DNA of 64,000 bases from Hermatobates lingyangjiaoensis (GCA_026182355.1 JAPFBL010000034.1:1299501-1363500); one strand, 5' to 3'; shown: positions 22,769 through 35,189, counted from the first letter of the stretch. The notes: generated by a model from the sequence alone, not told the origin. Program-made: numbers and translations.

Positions 22769-23571
22769 CAGCGGCGACTCCTGACCTTTTTCTTTAGGCA
22801 TGCAATTTTCAAAGAATAAAAGAAATACAGAGAAATACCCTTCTAATTCTCATGTTCAGTCTTTTCATGTTGCACAAAAGGATAATAATGTATTAAAAAC
22901 ATTTTATGGGGATTTGAATCAGGTTTTATTTGGAAACACTTTTAACATTAACTTTTATTAACCAATACAATAAAAATAGGCAAAAAATGGTTTTATTAAA
23001 GAAAGAGATACACAATACATCATTTGAATAAAAACTTCTTGCAAAATTCTTCGATAACAAAACCATAAAACTTCTCTCTATCTGCCATGAGATCTTTAAG
23101 TAAATGTCTTTCAATTGAAATTAGGGATAAATTAGACAATCGCTCTTCACTTTGGGAGCTTCGTAAATAACTTTCAATTCTTTTGAGGGCAGAAAACGAT
23201 CTATCAACACTTGCTGTTGTTATGGGAATAGTCATAACCAAATTCATGAGTTTATAAATTTCCGGAAGACCTGTGTGCAAATCACTTTCCAGTATGTATT
23301 TGAAGAGCTCAGCAAGCCTGAGTTGCAGTGTATGCAAACTTCGTTCTTGTTTCTCTTGGCAATTAAGACCATTTCCATTAACCAGAAATGATAAGAGTAA
23401 ACCCCTGCATTGGGAAGCTTAGCGCAATCATAGAAAATGGTTCCTTAGCGTGTAGTGGAATAAAAAAAAGGGGTTCCTTTAAATATTTCGAGTCTCGAAC
23501 ATTTTGGTTTCTTTAAAGATGAATTCTATGCATGCAATGCATGTGTTGCATTCCCTGAGAAATCGCCACTG
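22769..23571 (-). mobile_element. hAT transposon, 803-bp deletion derivative
   Basis: The left end reads CAGCGGCGACT and the right end, reversed, CAGTGGCGATT: matched hAT-type terminal inverted repeats. The 8-bp sequence GACTAAAT flanks both sides exactly (22761-22768 and 23572-23579), the target duplication length of hAT elements. Inside remains only the C-terminal end of the transposase on the minus strand, so most of the gene was lost. The intact duplication suggests fairly recent movement, with transposase supplied in trans. Confidence 0.88.
23020..23415 (-). pseudogene. hAT transposase C-terminal dimerisation domain (ZMYM1-like), truncated
   Basis: The minus-strand frame (no ATG; open from about 23415 to TAA at 23020) reads LPEIYKLMNLVMTIPITTAS, then VDRSFSALKRIESYLRSS, then SEERLSNLSLISIERHLL. 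The 'IP-TTAS-RSFSALKRIKTYLRS' signature is the hAT C-terminal domain, close to the ZMYM1/52KD-repressor-like group. The zinc finger and most of the catalytic domain are absent because of the deletion inside the host element. Confidence 0.85.
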
Positions 23572-23579
23572 GACTAAAT

Positions 23580-24284
23580 AATATACAAAGTTTAGATAGA
23601 GAAAAAGAAATGTATATCAAAGAAGGTAGAAGTGTAAGCATTAGAGGATGAGAATAAATAAATATATTGTTATATTTATTGAGGTATATATAGAAAATAA
23701 TTGAAAAAGGCACTCCAAAAATATAATGATATAAATAAAGAAAAATAAATATATAAGAGACAGCAAAAGAATGAAAGTATAAGAGTGGAGTATTTTAGAT
23801 AACGATGTTTATTGAGAAACAAGATGCTTAGTCGTCTTAGGTGGGAGATGGTTCAAGGACAGGACATCTAAGGTAGAAAGGTTTATTTTAATTGGCAGAC
23901 TGTTGAGGTGGTTGTTATTGCCAGCATGAGGTGTATAGAGTTAGTGGAAGCTCTGTCTGGGGTAACGGGACGAATGCACCACTGCCTCGTGGGAGTGGCT
24001 AAGAAACTGAGCATCCGAGAGGTTTAAGATGGAGCGCCAACTTGACATCTGTCCGACGCCCTATACTTCTCATACATCAATTCTTCAATATTTCCCCAGC
24101 TGCTTTCAACCAGTTTTTTAAGCTGTTTTATAGGTTTTTTTGCCTCAATTGGGAGAGACATTCCTTCAAGTAGATTTTGATTTATTTTACGGTCATATGG
24201 GAAAAGGCATGTAAAAATTATTTACAGATTCACAATAAACAATTTGAAGCATTAACAGCGAGAAGTCATGGCAACGTAAATACT
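23580..24284. other. Intergenic; one GC-richer block
   Basis: AT-rich until about 23930. From 23930 to 24065 the sequence is more complex (GGTAACGGGACGAATGCACC, GAGCATCCGAGAGG) without an open frame or splice signals. Unassigned. Confidence 0.35.
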
Positions 24285-25894
24285 AATAAAAAAAAATCTG
24301 GAGTGGCCTGCACTTAACTTTACTATAAGTAAACATAATATCAATGTTCTTGGGTATATAATTTATGACTTAATTAAGCATAATGCAAACATTTAAATGG
24401 GATATATTTATTAGTCTTTCATTTCTGAGGTAGTACAGATAGTGATTGATCCATTTATCAATATATAAGCTTATTTTTGTACATCACTCAGCTGATGCAA
24501 ATAATCTCATTAGTATAACTACAGCAGTAATAACATTTCTGAAAAGCCAAAGTGAAAATTTCTTGATACCAAATAATCACCTACAAGAGAACATGGCGTT
24601 TGTTCAAATAGCTAGTGGATTTCTTATATCGGTCACTTGACCTCCTTCTACATTGACAATGTAAGTCAAATTTTCAAATTTAAAACAGGAAAATACCCTT
24701 ATTTTCTCTGAAAAACATCATAAATATCTACGAAAAAATGTCGTTTTAAGATAATTTGTAATTAAGGATATACAATAATTACATTTATTAATCTTCAAAC
24801 GAAAGATTTCTATTTTAAATTATGTTTTACATTTTTTGGTCTTTTATAGAATTATTATACTGGGAATTTTATGGCTTCTTAGTATTTATTAAAATAATTT
24901 TCCTTCCCATTTGTCGAAAATCACATGCACCAATTTCCTCTGAGTGAGTGTTATCTTTTTTCCTGCGTCTTGTATTCTGTTATAAGCTTGCTGTGAATGT
25001 ATATTGAGAAAAAATATATTAGTAATTAGCCAGTTTACATACTCAACTCAAAGTCGAAGCCAGCTATTCAATATAATTTAAATCATTTGTAGTTGGGAGC
25101 TTCTAATTTTTGGAAATAATTAATATGAACTATTAGACTAGAATAGTCTAATTTTTTCGCAGTGGTTTTGCTCAAAAAAATTTTAAGTGAATGTAGACAT
25201 TGTAAAAAAATATCAAAAATTCGACAAGTATAGCAGGTGATCACTTAGTCCAGGATAAATAAACAGTTTTTATAGCGTTATTGCTCATTGCTGTGATTGA
25301 AATTTCATGAATTTTTTTTATACATTTCTTATTGTTTGTTTCACTTTTGGTCAAATTTTCACGATTTTTTAATGATCTGTTTAGCGTCAAAAAAACATTT
25401 TCTGAAAACAGAAATCGTACTTTAACGCCACTTTGGTGAACGTAATTTTGAAATAAAATACCTCATGCCATTTTCAATAATATGGTCTATTTTAAGGTAT
25501 AGCTTCATTTTGATCAGTCAAATGGTATGGCTTGTATCGCTTTCACAAACTTTGAGAGTGAATTATAAGTCAAAATGTTTACATTTTATTGAAAAAAAAA
25601 AATATTTTCCGCTGAATATATTTTTCGTTTGTTCCATTTTGTAACCTCAAAGATAATGCCAAGATTTCAAAACTCTAGGATATCTGTTTAGGAGAAAAAA
25701 ATGTTTTTTTAAAAAAACGGTTTTTGGCAAAAAAAGTAATTTTCTCGTCATGGGTAATTCTTCCCAAACAATAGGGATCTTCTACCCTATGAGACCCATT
25801 TTTGTGTAAAATATCAACTTGATCCATCGAAGATTCTGGACCGTAGCGTGGTAACAAGCAATGCTAACACACTCACCCCCCCCACCCCCACCCA

Positions 25895-25971
<77 letters not shown>

Positions 25972-26083
25972 TCATCGAAAAAACTTCATAAAACGACTTC
26001 TGGGACCTCAAAACATGTAATTCCGTCAAATTCGCGAGATCGAATTTTTTCACGATCACTATACTTTACTTATAGTAAAGTAA
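24285..26083 (-). repeat. Dispersed repeat R, longest copy (~1.8 kb)
   Basis: Read on the minus strand it starts near 26083 with TTTACTATAAGTAAAGTATA and GTGATCGTG, includes a long (GT)n array (25893-25966 as CA), the ACGGTCCAGAATCTTCGATG block, and a body shared with 15790 and 33913. It then continues into sequence shared with 55396-56880 and ends at ...GGCCACTCCAGATTTTT near 24288. ACTTTACTATAAGTAAA occurs near both ends (24318 and 26063), perhaps a terminal palindrome. No coding frame was found, so the class is unknown. Confidence 0.65.
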
Positions 26084-26090
26084 TTAATTA

Positions 26091-29000
26091 TCACCGTATC
26101 AGATAAAATACTGTGTAATAATGTATGATGCTGGTAGAAATTTGTTTTCAAGACTTAAAATACAAATTATGCTCAGGTAGCTAAAGAAAAATTATAATTG
26201 TCAATAATTAGGAACTTCAAAAATTTTGTGGGTGGAGACGTAAGTTTTAAAATTCCCCATTATGGGTAAATACCACACTGTAACAGATTGCATAAGTAAC
26301 GTTGTTTATAATTTAAACATTTCAAAAAAAATACCTTATGAACTTGTAAAATAAAATAAAATTGTTTGTGTTCATAAACATTTTATTGACTCTTTTTACC
26401 TTTAAAAACGATGATACTATAAAAATTATTGTAGCTGATAAATCGAAAATAAGTAGATGAAGACAAAAGTAAAGATAAAATAATGAAAAAAGAGTGCTTA
26501 GAAAAAAAATGAAGTGATGTAAAGCGATAAAATTATTTATTCTATGTGAAGCTCTAATCTGTTTGACAGCGTCGATATTTTTTGAAATAAAATGATAAAA
26601 CTGTTTTGAAAATACAACACGAATTAATTACTAAATTAAAAGGTGCTTATCGCTAAATTCCCTTATTTAATGACAGTTATTAAATCAAAACAGAAAGAAT
26701 ATTACTCTATGAAACAAAAATAATACTCTTAGAATCCATAAATAACAAAACATTTCTTTTTTGTTATTTATATTTTTATAATATATTTATTTAGATTTAT
26801 TTATTTATTTGTGTTTTATTTATGTAAATATTTTTTATGTAATTTGTGTAATTTATGTAATTATTTTATGTGATTTTTGTTTTTTGCGATTCTGTTTGTT
26901 TGTCTTTTGTTAACCGATAAGTACGAATTGAAAGGCCTTCATTGCCATGTCGTGTTGATCAAGGTACCTAACATGGTATTAATCATTCCTACATATGATT
27001 AATTGTGAGTTCGCTTCTTTTAGTTTCATGTGTCTTACCCAAGAGTATAGTTAGGTGTTTCAGCCCATTTATTAACGTTTATTAATTAACAATTTATATT
27101 GTTTAGTTTTGATATAAAAGCCGTCTCTTTTTACTAATGTACCAGTAACTGGTCTTTCAAGCTTACTCTGAAAGGAAAAACTTAATTATTTTCTCTCCTT
27201 ATCTACCACTAATACAATCTTGTCAATTATTTTATGTATAGTTGATAGTTGTTTTAAATTGTAAGAGATAACTTTTACAAAAAAAAAAACAAAACATTTT
27301 ATCATCTAATGGACAATTGCTTACCTGCCCTGCTCCTAAGTAATTTTGCAATGGAACTTTTTCAATCTAATATGTTAAGTGTAATTCTGCCTTATCAAGT
27401 TAAATGGTCCAGAAATATTGTGCTTCTATATTAAGTCTTTGAACTATTGTGTCTTTGTAACAAAATTAAATTTATGAGTGGCGACAATCCAATTTAGAAT
27501 GGAAAAAGAAGTAAATTACCCTTCTTATACGGCCTTATCCATAAATAGCTTAAAGTGTTACACTCTACTGTATCTAGGCACCCACTAATGTACTTGCTTC
27601 AGACAATACTTATTATATCTATCCCAGAAATGTTTAAAAATCTGTTTTTAGACAATATTTTTGAGCTTTTTAAAAGTTTGCTCTCTTGAATTCTTTAAAA
27701 ATAAAAATTACCTTCATTCCTCATTAATGAAAATAATTCGCATTTTATAATAACAAATCTTTAAAGGCTTCTAAATAATACATTATCTAAAGTTATAACA
27801 GAATCTTGTGTAATGTCAAATTTCATAGTCATACTATATCATGATTCCTTGGTTCCATTTATTAGGTTTGACATCTTGACTTTTTCAAGATAATAACCTT
27901 GTTATTATAATAGTAATGATAGTTAGTAGAAAAGGAAGTAAATACCATTTTCAGAATAATAACGTAGGTAATTTGTGAATTAACAGCTGGACTCACTGAA
28001 ACCCTAGCACGTTTTAGTCAGGCAAGTCATGCCTTAGATTAGTTTATTAAGAGACTGCTGGACTCCGATGCTCATTATAATAACTTGTACCGTAGTCTTA
28101 ATTTTTTAATTCACATTTATCGTTTTACATTTGATCGTTTGTACTTAGTGTTGTATTTATTATTTTCATCAACATAGCTACGATGATAATTTGATATTTG
28201 ATGATGTTTTTTTATATATGATGATATTTTTAAATGTTGATACTACAACAGTCTAAAAAATTAATTCTGATAAAACACTTACACTGTTACCTTGTTACGA
28301 TCTTTAATATGAATTTTGTTTTTATGCAGTTCTTTAAATATTCATCGAATTCCCTATTGCTGTAGTGATTATTTATGAAGAGTTATTTTTAGTTGTTTAC
28401 TGATTTTTTAAAAAAAAATGTTCCAGTCTGATGATGTTTAATATGCTCCATGTATTAAACTTCGTCGTTTGTAGTTATTTTTAGTGAGCTATTAATTTCT
28501 ATTAATTAAGCACTACTATGAGTTAGCTAAAAGAACATTCATACTGAATATTTTCCCTCAGTTTTCAATATAGTCAAGTCTAAAGTTCAGGTTTCATAAA
28601 TCTTTATTTCATATAAAAATTTGAGAACAGAATTGGTTTGAAATTTCCTTTCATTGTTGTCAATTACTAGCAAGTCGTAATCAAAGTAGGTCTGTTTGTC
28701 ACTGGCTTGTTCTGCATATTATTTTTGCTAATTATATTGTTCAGAAGTTGCAATTTTAAAAGTTAGCAGATTTTTACTCCATTCGTCTGATAGTATAACT
28801 TTCAGGTGATGTGGTAGGAGAGGTTTTTGTTAGGTTTGATAGAAGCAGCTGTTTTAAACAGGAGACTGCTTTGATTGTAGGCTTCATTGCATATAATCAT
28901 CAAAGTTTCTTTTACAAAACATTGGTGAATTCGGTCTCAGACATTTCTTTCAGTCTGCAGTCATGAATAATTACTTAGAAATTATCTACTGAATGCAACA

Positions 29001-30000
29001 TATATTTTGCTGGTAAATACTGTTTTAGCAATGTTTTACAAGCTTTTCACTAAATTATAGATTGGAGTGTTCACTTGTTTTATGATAGCTTATAGTGGAA
29101 AACCAGTATTGTTTGTTTAAACATTTCCGTACTTACAGCAAGGTGAATGTTATTCTACAACCTGTCCCTATGTTATATTATAACTCCTTTAAATTTGGTT
29201 AAAAATGACCTCAAATTAATGGTCACATCTTAACTTCAAAAGAGAATTGAAATTTTTTGCCTGCTCCTTGCTTTCTGTTTAAGAGATTTAACAGACTTAG
29301 AATTGACTTTAGAGATAAGATGCTTTGATTTAGGACAAACTGGGAATGATGACGCATAACCTCCTTCTCGTACAGATGCCGCAGTCAGTCATCCCTAGCC
29401 CATAGTTCAGAGTACTAAGCAATATTATCTAACCCTATCTATCATTTACTTATGCAAGATATGTCAAATTATATTAATCCTGATAGTGGCCAATGTTTGA
29501 TAGAATCATGTTAATTTATATGGTTAAATTATATGAATAATTAATTCATTGAAATACCTAACAAGAAAATATAAACTATAATAAAAAATATTATCGACAG
29601 TGTTTATGTATCACCGTGATATTAGAGATAACGTAAAGGGAAATTTGAAAAGCTTTCATAAAATTAATTAATGGAGAAATCGTCCAAAATTTCATGGGCC
29701 CGCCCCCCCCCCCCCCCCACCACCCTGTGAACATATGCATATGTATTTTTTTTCCTCCAAAGTAGTACCCCTACTTGGAGGGAGTTAATTGTAATATTTT
29801 CACATACTCCATTTGATATGCATATGCATACATATATAAATCTATTTCTATAAAATATTTTACTTTAGTTTTTATTGATTGTTTTTTTATTGATAGGCTA
29901 ATCATTTTAATCTGTGAATTAATTAGTTTATTGTTGTTTAAGTTATAATATTAGACCTCCTGCGAACTCTTTGCCTCATAATGACGACATTTGTTAAAAT
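26091..30000. other. AT-rich stretch, nothing recognised
   Basis: No exon-like segments. Simple ATTT-rich sequence lies around 26750-26890 and a pure run of about 17 C at 29703-29719. A moderately complex patch around 29340-29410 is unassigned. Confidence 0.45.
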
Positions 30001-30049
30001 TTAAATGACATGTCCGTGTCTATGTTATGTTACTTTTGTTATAAGATAT

Positions 30050-30185
30050 ATATACATAAACTTTATCAAATAGGAAAGAACACAGAAAGTCATTACAAAA
30101 CTCACTGTTCTGTGAGTTTTCGACATCCGCCATCATCAGGAAGAAGTGCGAAGTACTATTGTTGAGAAGCAAACTGCTATATATA
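30050..30185 (-). mobile_element. Family D unit, single copy
   Basis: TTTGCTTCTCAACAATAGTA, CTTCGCACTTCTTCC, the ribozyme-like motif and a CTTTCTGTGTTCTTTCCTAT tail on the minus strand. It matches the palindromic pair immediately to the right. Confidence 0.65.
30105..30148 (-). ncRNA. Hammerhead-like motif, family D, with hairpin stem III
   Basis: Unlike the other family D copies this one has the consensus core CUGAUGA, preceded by CUUC. After GAA the usual AUAU is replaced by a perfect 9-bp hairpin (AAAACUCAC/GUGAGUUUU). It may therefore fold stem III within one molecule, but the second strand of stem I (GAAG) is lost. Confidence 0.4.
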
Positions 30186-30271
30186 TATATACTTCGAATA
30201 AAATGAAAGGTCCGTGTGGACAATAAACACTTTAACACATAGAAAAGAACACAGAAAGACACTACAGAACT

Positions 30272-30312
30272 CACTTCGATATTTCGACATCCGTCGTCAT
30301 CGGGAAGAAGTG
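30272..30312 (-). ncRNA. Hammerhead-like motif, family D, variant core
   Basis: Stem I CUUC/GAAG, core CCGAUGA (C instead of the conserved U), extra C, hairpin GAC/GUC around GGAU, GAA, palindrome AUAU and unpaired C. The core change would be expected to weaken cleavage. Confidence 0.45.
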
Positions 30313-30373
30313 CGAAGTACTCGCGTTGAGAAGCAAACTGCTACCCAGTTTGCTTCTCAACGCGAGTACTTCG

Positions 30374-30414
30374 CACTTCTTCCCGATGACGACGGATGTC
30401 GAAATATCGAAGTG
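30374..30414 (+). ncRNA. Hammerhead-like motif, family D, variant core
   Basis: Inverted partner of the motif at 30272 with the same CCGAUGA core, AUAU stem III and CUUC/GAAG stem I. Stem I can be longer (CACUUC/GAAGUG) if UUC bulges. Confidence 0.45.
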
Positions 30415-30484
30415 AGTTCTGTAGTATCTTTCTGTGTTCTTTTCTATGTGTTAAAGTATATATATATACATAACCTTAAATAAC

Positions 30485-30650
30485 ACAAAACACAATACAG
30501 AAAGTAGATAAAATTTACACTTACTAAATACAATATATCGAACTGTTGTTCGTCATCAGAAGAAGACTAGAAGGGAGGACGATTTCACGAAGTGAAAGAG
30601 ATCTCCTAACGTCGAAGGAAGAAACGTGAGTCGTATATATATATATATAT
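30485..30650 (-). mobile_element. Ribozyme-like unit related to 39320-39535
   Basis: The minus strand carries AGTCTTCTTCTGATGACGAA, a hairpin GAAC/GUUC around AACA and a UAUAUU run after GA, with tail GTAAGTGTAAATTTTATCTA. The core CUGAUGA plus extra C is present, but the GAA is shortened. (TA)n lies at 30635-30650. Confidence 0.45.
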
Positions 30651-30660
30651 TTAGGTGTAT

Positions 30661-31027
30661 AATGTAATCGGGATTCGGTCAATTTTCCAGGATCAAAATC
30701 AAACTCTCAATGCCGACTTTTCGGTTTTATTTAAAACCTTTTTCATAGGCAGAAGTCAGAATTTTTGAATTAGAAAAATGATGAAATTTACATTATATAA
30801 AATGAAGTAACAATAGATAGTGAACTAACATCTTAAGTGGTCAAAAGCTTGGACCAGACTGACTTGGAAGTCTATTGTTACTTCATTTTATATAATGTAA
30901 ATTTCATCATTTTTCTAATTCAAAAATTCTGACTTCTGCCTATGAAAAAGGTTTTAAATAAAACCGAAAAGTTGGCATTGAGAGTTTGATTTTGATCCTG
31001 GAAAATTGACCGAATCCCGATTACATT
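30661..31027. mobile_element. Fold-back element with ~157-nt, near-identical arms
   Basis: The left arm (30661-30817) and right arm (30871-31027) are reverse complements with very few mismatches, separated by a 53-nt spacer. The right arm holds a ribozyme-like layout at 30937-30977: UGCC/GGCA stem, UAUGAAA in place of the core, hairpin GGUUUU/AAAACC, then GAA. It is bounded on the right by (TA)n near 31072. Confidence 0.85.
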
Positions 31028-31133
31028 ATACACCTATTCTACCCAACGGTTGATATATTATTGAATTTTATATATATATATATATTTAAAAAGTTTAAAC
31101 CACAATGGAAAAAGGAAAACAATAAAAATAAAT

Positions 31134-31168
31134 GCTCTGAGGCCTTTCAATCTATGACATCAGAGAGC
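31134..31168 (-). ncRNA. Hammerhead-like motif, family B variant
   Basis: GCUCU/AGAGC stem I, GAA, palindrome AGGCCU and unpaired C are intact, but the core reads CUGAUGU, with the final conserved A changed. Confidence 0.45.
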
Positions 31169-31442
31169 AAACAAAGTAAAAACTGAGAATACTTGCATAT
31201 TATTATTACCACTGAGGTTAATATGATTTATGTTATTAATATGGCAAACCGTCATACCTCGTACGATGATGTTGGAGTCGTTGGAGTGCTTTCGGACGTT
31301 GTCCATCTTCAATCGCAACTAACTCAGTGAGTTAGTCATACGAGATATGACTGTTTGCCATAATAATAATAAAAAAAAAAACTGAGAAGCTTACATAAAA
31401 GTATATCACTTTTATGTTAGTTTCTCAGTTTTTACTTTGTTT

Positions 31443-31477
31443 GCTCTCTGATTACATAATTTGAAAGGCCTGAGAGC
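31443..31477 (+). ncRNA. Hammerhead-like motif, family B variant, damaged
   Basis: Stem I and the AGGCCU palindrome are kept, but the core reads CUGAUUA. Same tail and polarity as the motif at 9899. Confidence 0.4.
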
Positions 31478-31599
31478 ATTTATTTCTATTATTTTCATTT
31501 GTCCATTATGGTTTAAACTTCATGGATTGCATCACGTGTTTATTTATTGTGTTTTTTTGGTATATATATATATATATATAGTTTCAAATATATATAATT

Positions 31600-33900
31600 A
31601 TTTTTCACTGTAAGAAATGAAAAATGAAACTATGATTTTTAAGCTAAATAACTGTTCTCGTCAGAGAACCGTTATTTAACCATAAGATTAAATTATGAAT
31701 GAGAATAAAACATAAACTGTGGTATTGACCGGGCAGGAAGGTAAGACGTTACGTTATTTAAAAGGTTTGAATACAAGGAAAAGGCCTAAAAGTTGTTGAA
31801 GTCAAGTTAAACAAAGAAGCTGAGGAACAAATAAAAACCTATCTCCTGCAGTTATAAACCCTTCAGACAAAGTTATTAATGTTATGCTCTGAGTTTAATT
31901 TAGATAACAGATTGCTAATTCATATCATATTTGATATCTTAGCTTTAATTAATGATGGCTTGATAATGCCTTGTCATTTTTCTGTTTTCCACAAGTGATC
32001 ATTTTAGTAGCCGTTCGCATGATTCCATTATATACATGAAAAATAAGGATGTACTCAGGTCCGCTGTGTGACTCTTTGCTTATATGATTTGCCAGGTGAA
32101 TATACATATACAATACACTGATATATGAGTATTTGATGCCAACATTAGTATGGAATTGTTATGTTTGTAATGGTTTACCTAAATTGTCTGTTTCAACAAG
32201 CTATGCCGAGTTAGTATTCATCTTATGATTGGTTACAGAATATTAAGCCTATCACAGTTAGTAAAAAAATCACCCCAAATCACTGTGACGTCTCATTTGT
32301 TTAGTATTACCATATGTATATTATTATTCATCATTTGATCATTCGAATACCATTTACTTGGCGGAAGGATATTAGAGGTTTTCATCTATTTTAAATCATA
32401 GTTTAAACATTTATTTCATCATATTGGACTTTTGTTTCTTTTATAGGTAATGGACCTTAACGAGATTCAACTCTTTACGTGAAGGAATGAAATCCTTCAT
32501 TGATTTCATTGACCTCTTCAAATCCTTCAAATCAACCATTGACCTCTTGAGAACCTCACAAATGTCTATATTTTTGTATTTCTATATAACAAACTCTCAA
32601 TAATACGAAGATAGTAAACATTTTAAAACTATATTATTTGCCAATATCCTTTCTTATTTTCCATACACATAACTTTTGATGGATTTGACAAATCTAGGTT
32701 ATACGCAAGTTCAGGTCTGACTACTGCGTACAGCTTTGTTGTGGAGTCTGTAATTCATTACTTGTACCATCTATTATAGTGTGGTATTTACTCATGATGG
32801 CGATTACAAAATAATATTCTACACAAAATAGTTTTATGTTAAAACTAGCAACGTGTTTCAAACTCTTAATGTTCCTCTTCAGGTTTCCTAGGTCCCTGTC
32901 GTTATAACACTCTCAACAGTACCGATATAAACCTGAAAAAGAATACCATGTGTTCAACTCGTTGTTAGTTTCAACATAAAACTCTTTTTTGTAGTCATCA
33001 TTTTTTGAAATTCTCCATCAAGCACTTCATAATATTGAATTTATATTGGATTACGGGTTACGTGTAAAAGATTCAGGTAATATAATTTGTTTTCAAGATA
33101 TTAAAGTTTTTTGACACTTTACGAAATAAGTTTACTGTTCACTACCTGGAGTGGCTTCCAGTCGAAATGTGAAGCTCCTAGCAAAAGCTCTGCTGGCGAA
33201 GTGCCAATAAATCCATAGGTTGTAGAGCACATCTTTTATAGGAATATTAAATACGTACTACAGTCACAGTATATTGCTACTAAAGTAAACACATGTTTTG
33301 GGTTTTACTATCTCGTTCCATTTTTACACTTTTTCAGTTCATAAAGTTGTTAATATTACCTGATTTGATTTATTTTTAGACGAATAGTTACGTTTATGTT
33401 TTTCTTAAACTCTTTTAATTGTATAGTTTACTATTTTTAAATTTTTGAAAGAAAATTAAGAAGTATTAATAAATTAGCTTCTTTTCAAAGACAATATAAT
33501 CAATTTTAACTGTATTCTAAGAAAAAGAAAGCTATAAACAACATAAGTTAACATTTCTGTTAATAATTTTTCTTTATTCTTAGTTCTAACTTAAGTGGTT
33601 TCAATTATTGAATGTAGCAGTGTGCCAATCAGCTAATGAAAATGATGCAGCTCTGAAGATATTTCATTTAAGCTTTCAGTCAACCTCCTTTATCATGTCT
33701 GCCAATTAAAGAAAAGAATTTGCTGCTATTAATAGAAAAATTATTCCACTTAAATAATTTTCTAAAGAAATTGGGTAATTGACTTTAATAGTTATAGCGA
33801 AACATTTATTTGTCAAATTTGAATATTAAAATTTAAAAATAAAATAATAATGATTCACTGAAATTTCACGAATTATTTTAGTAATTATTATTGAATTGTA
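31600..33900. other. AT-rich stretch with a degraded family G pair
   Basis: No gene seen. At 31600-31720 an inverted segment (AACTGTTCTCGTCAGAGAAC) carries a CUGACGA-like word. Around 32820-33000 two inverted copies of a family G unit are recognisable (TAGTTTTATGTTAAAACTAG facing GTTTCAACATAAAACTC). Confidence 0.45.
32846..32890 (-). ncRNA. Hammerhead-like motif, family G
   Basis: On the minus strand AAACCUGAAGAG, a weak hairpin (GGAAC...GAGUUU), GAA and ACACGU, then UGCUAG. Relatives occur at 49861 (minus) and 62030 (minus). The palindrome is imperfect in all three. Confidence 0.4.
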
Positions 33901-33912
33901 TTGTTTGATTTT

Positions 33913-34560
33913 TACTTTACTATAAGTAAATATAGTGATCGTGCAAAATGTGATCTCAAAATTTGTATATGTTTCGAATTATATGTTTTGAGGTCTCAGA
34001 AGCCGATGTATAAAGTTTTATCGAAGATGTATGTGTGTGGGTGGGTGAGTTGAATATGTTTGCAAAGTTTGTGGCCACTCTACGGTCCAGAATCTTTAAT
34101 GGATTAAATTGATATTTTACTAAAAAAACGAGCCTCATAATGTATATGAGCCGTATTGATTGGGAACAATTATGTGGGATGGGAAGGTACTTTTTTTCCA
34201 AAAACCTGTTTTTAGACATTTTTTTCCTCCTAAACTGCTAATTCTAGAGTCTTGAAATTTTGGCATTATCTCTGAAGCTACAACAACAGTCAATGAATAA
34301 GAACCTCAAATTTTTTAAAAAAAACAGGAAATCTTTTTTTTTAAGAAAATGTACAACATTTTTACTGATAACTAAATCTGAAAGCTTGTGAGAGCGATAC
34401 AAGCCACACCATTTAACGGATCAAAATGAAACAATATTTACAAGTAAAACATTCTGTAGAGGATAAGTTGAAATAATATCTTCAAAATTATATTCACCAG
34501 ACATTACATTTACAGTTACAGTATATTTTCAGTTTTCAGAATTTTTTTTTCTCATTAAAA
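33913..34560 (+). repeat. Dispersed repeat R, 5' copy
   Basis: TTTACTATAAGTAAATATAG, GTGATCGTG, a shortened GT patch, CTACGGTCCAGAATCTTTAA, GGTACTTTTTTTCCAAAAAC and GAAAGCTTGTGAGAGCGATA follow in family order. The copy fades after CTCATTAAAAAACC. Confidence 0.7.
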
Positions 34561-34569
34561 AACCATTGG

Positions 34570-35180
34570 ATCATTACATTGGAGGTTCAAGTTGAGAAAT
34601 TTAAGGAATATAAATTTTAAATCCAACTGGCCGGTATAAGCAATCGCAATGCACTTGTCAATATTGGATAGTTTAGTTTAAGGATTTTAATTCCTGGGCT
34701 TATTCATAAGCTTTGCTGTCTCCTTATTTTTCAAATAAAAAAAATTAAATTGGTGTCTATGATAAAAAACTATAACATCTAGACATCAGCATTGAAAACT
34801 TATTTTGGACCTAGTAAACTGCCTCTATCTAGAGAAATTTTGATTCTATATTTTTTTCCAGTTTATACTTATACCAATTTTTTTATATATGATTAATCAT
34901 AGGAAAATTGATTAAAAAAAATTAAGGAACAATATTAGAATTAAAAATTTTAAAACACACACTCTAATACACTTTAACTTTTGGTTTATCTGTGGAGAGT
35001 AGAGATAAAGAATGAAAACCAGGCCACCATTTAACCATAGACTGGTTTCTAATCGTCGTTTAGATGAAGAGCTTGGTAACTCTTCCTTTCCTACAGGAAA
35101 CGTCTAGTTTTCCTATTTCTTTGTGCGTATTAGTAATGCTAAGCAACATTAGAGTATGTTGTACTCTATATGTACAACAT
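34570..35180. other. AT-rich stretch, nothing recognised
   Basis: No long frame, repeat or array is visible between the R copy and the family A fold-back. Confidence 0.4.
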
Positions 35181-35189
35181 ATAGTGCAT

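Larger units (their letters stand above)
30225..30470. mobile_element. Near-perfect palindrome of two family D units
   Basis: Arms 30232-30344 and 30350-30462 are almost exact reverse complements (TTAACACATAGAAAAGAACA, GCAAACTG at the apex) with only a few bases of loop. The outer side is (TA)n at 30459-30470. Confidence 0.9.
31090..31545. mobile_element. Fold-back element, family B variant
   Basis: The ends pair (AAACCACAATGGAAAA with the CATTATGGTTTAAAC region) and the ribozyme motifs face outward. The central ~270 nt contain a second inverted pair (TATGGCAAACCGTCATACCTC with ATATGACTGTTTGCCAT). Flanked by (TA)n at 31072 and 31561. Confidence 0.7.

Noticed and set aside
25782..26106. Overlapping frames of Cys/Val and Thr/His repeats
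   Set aside because: They come from the (CA)n array inside repeat R.
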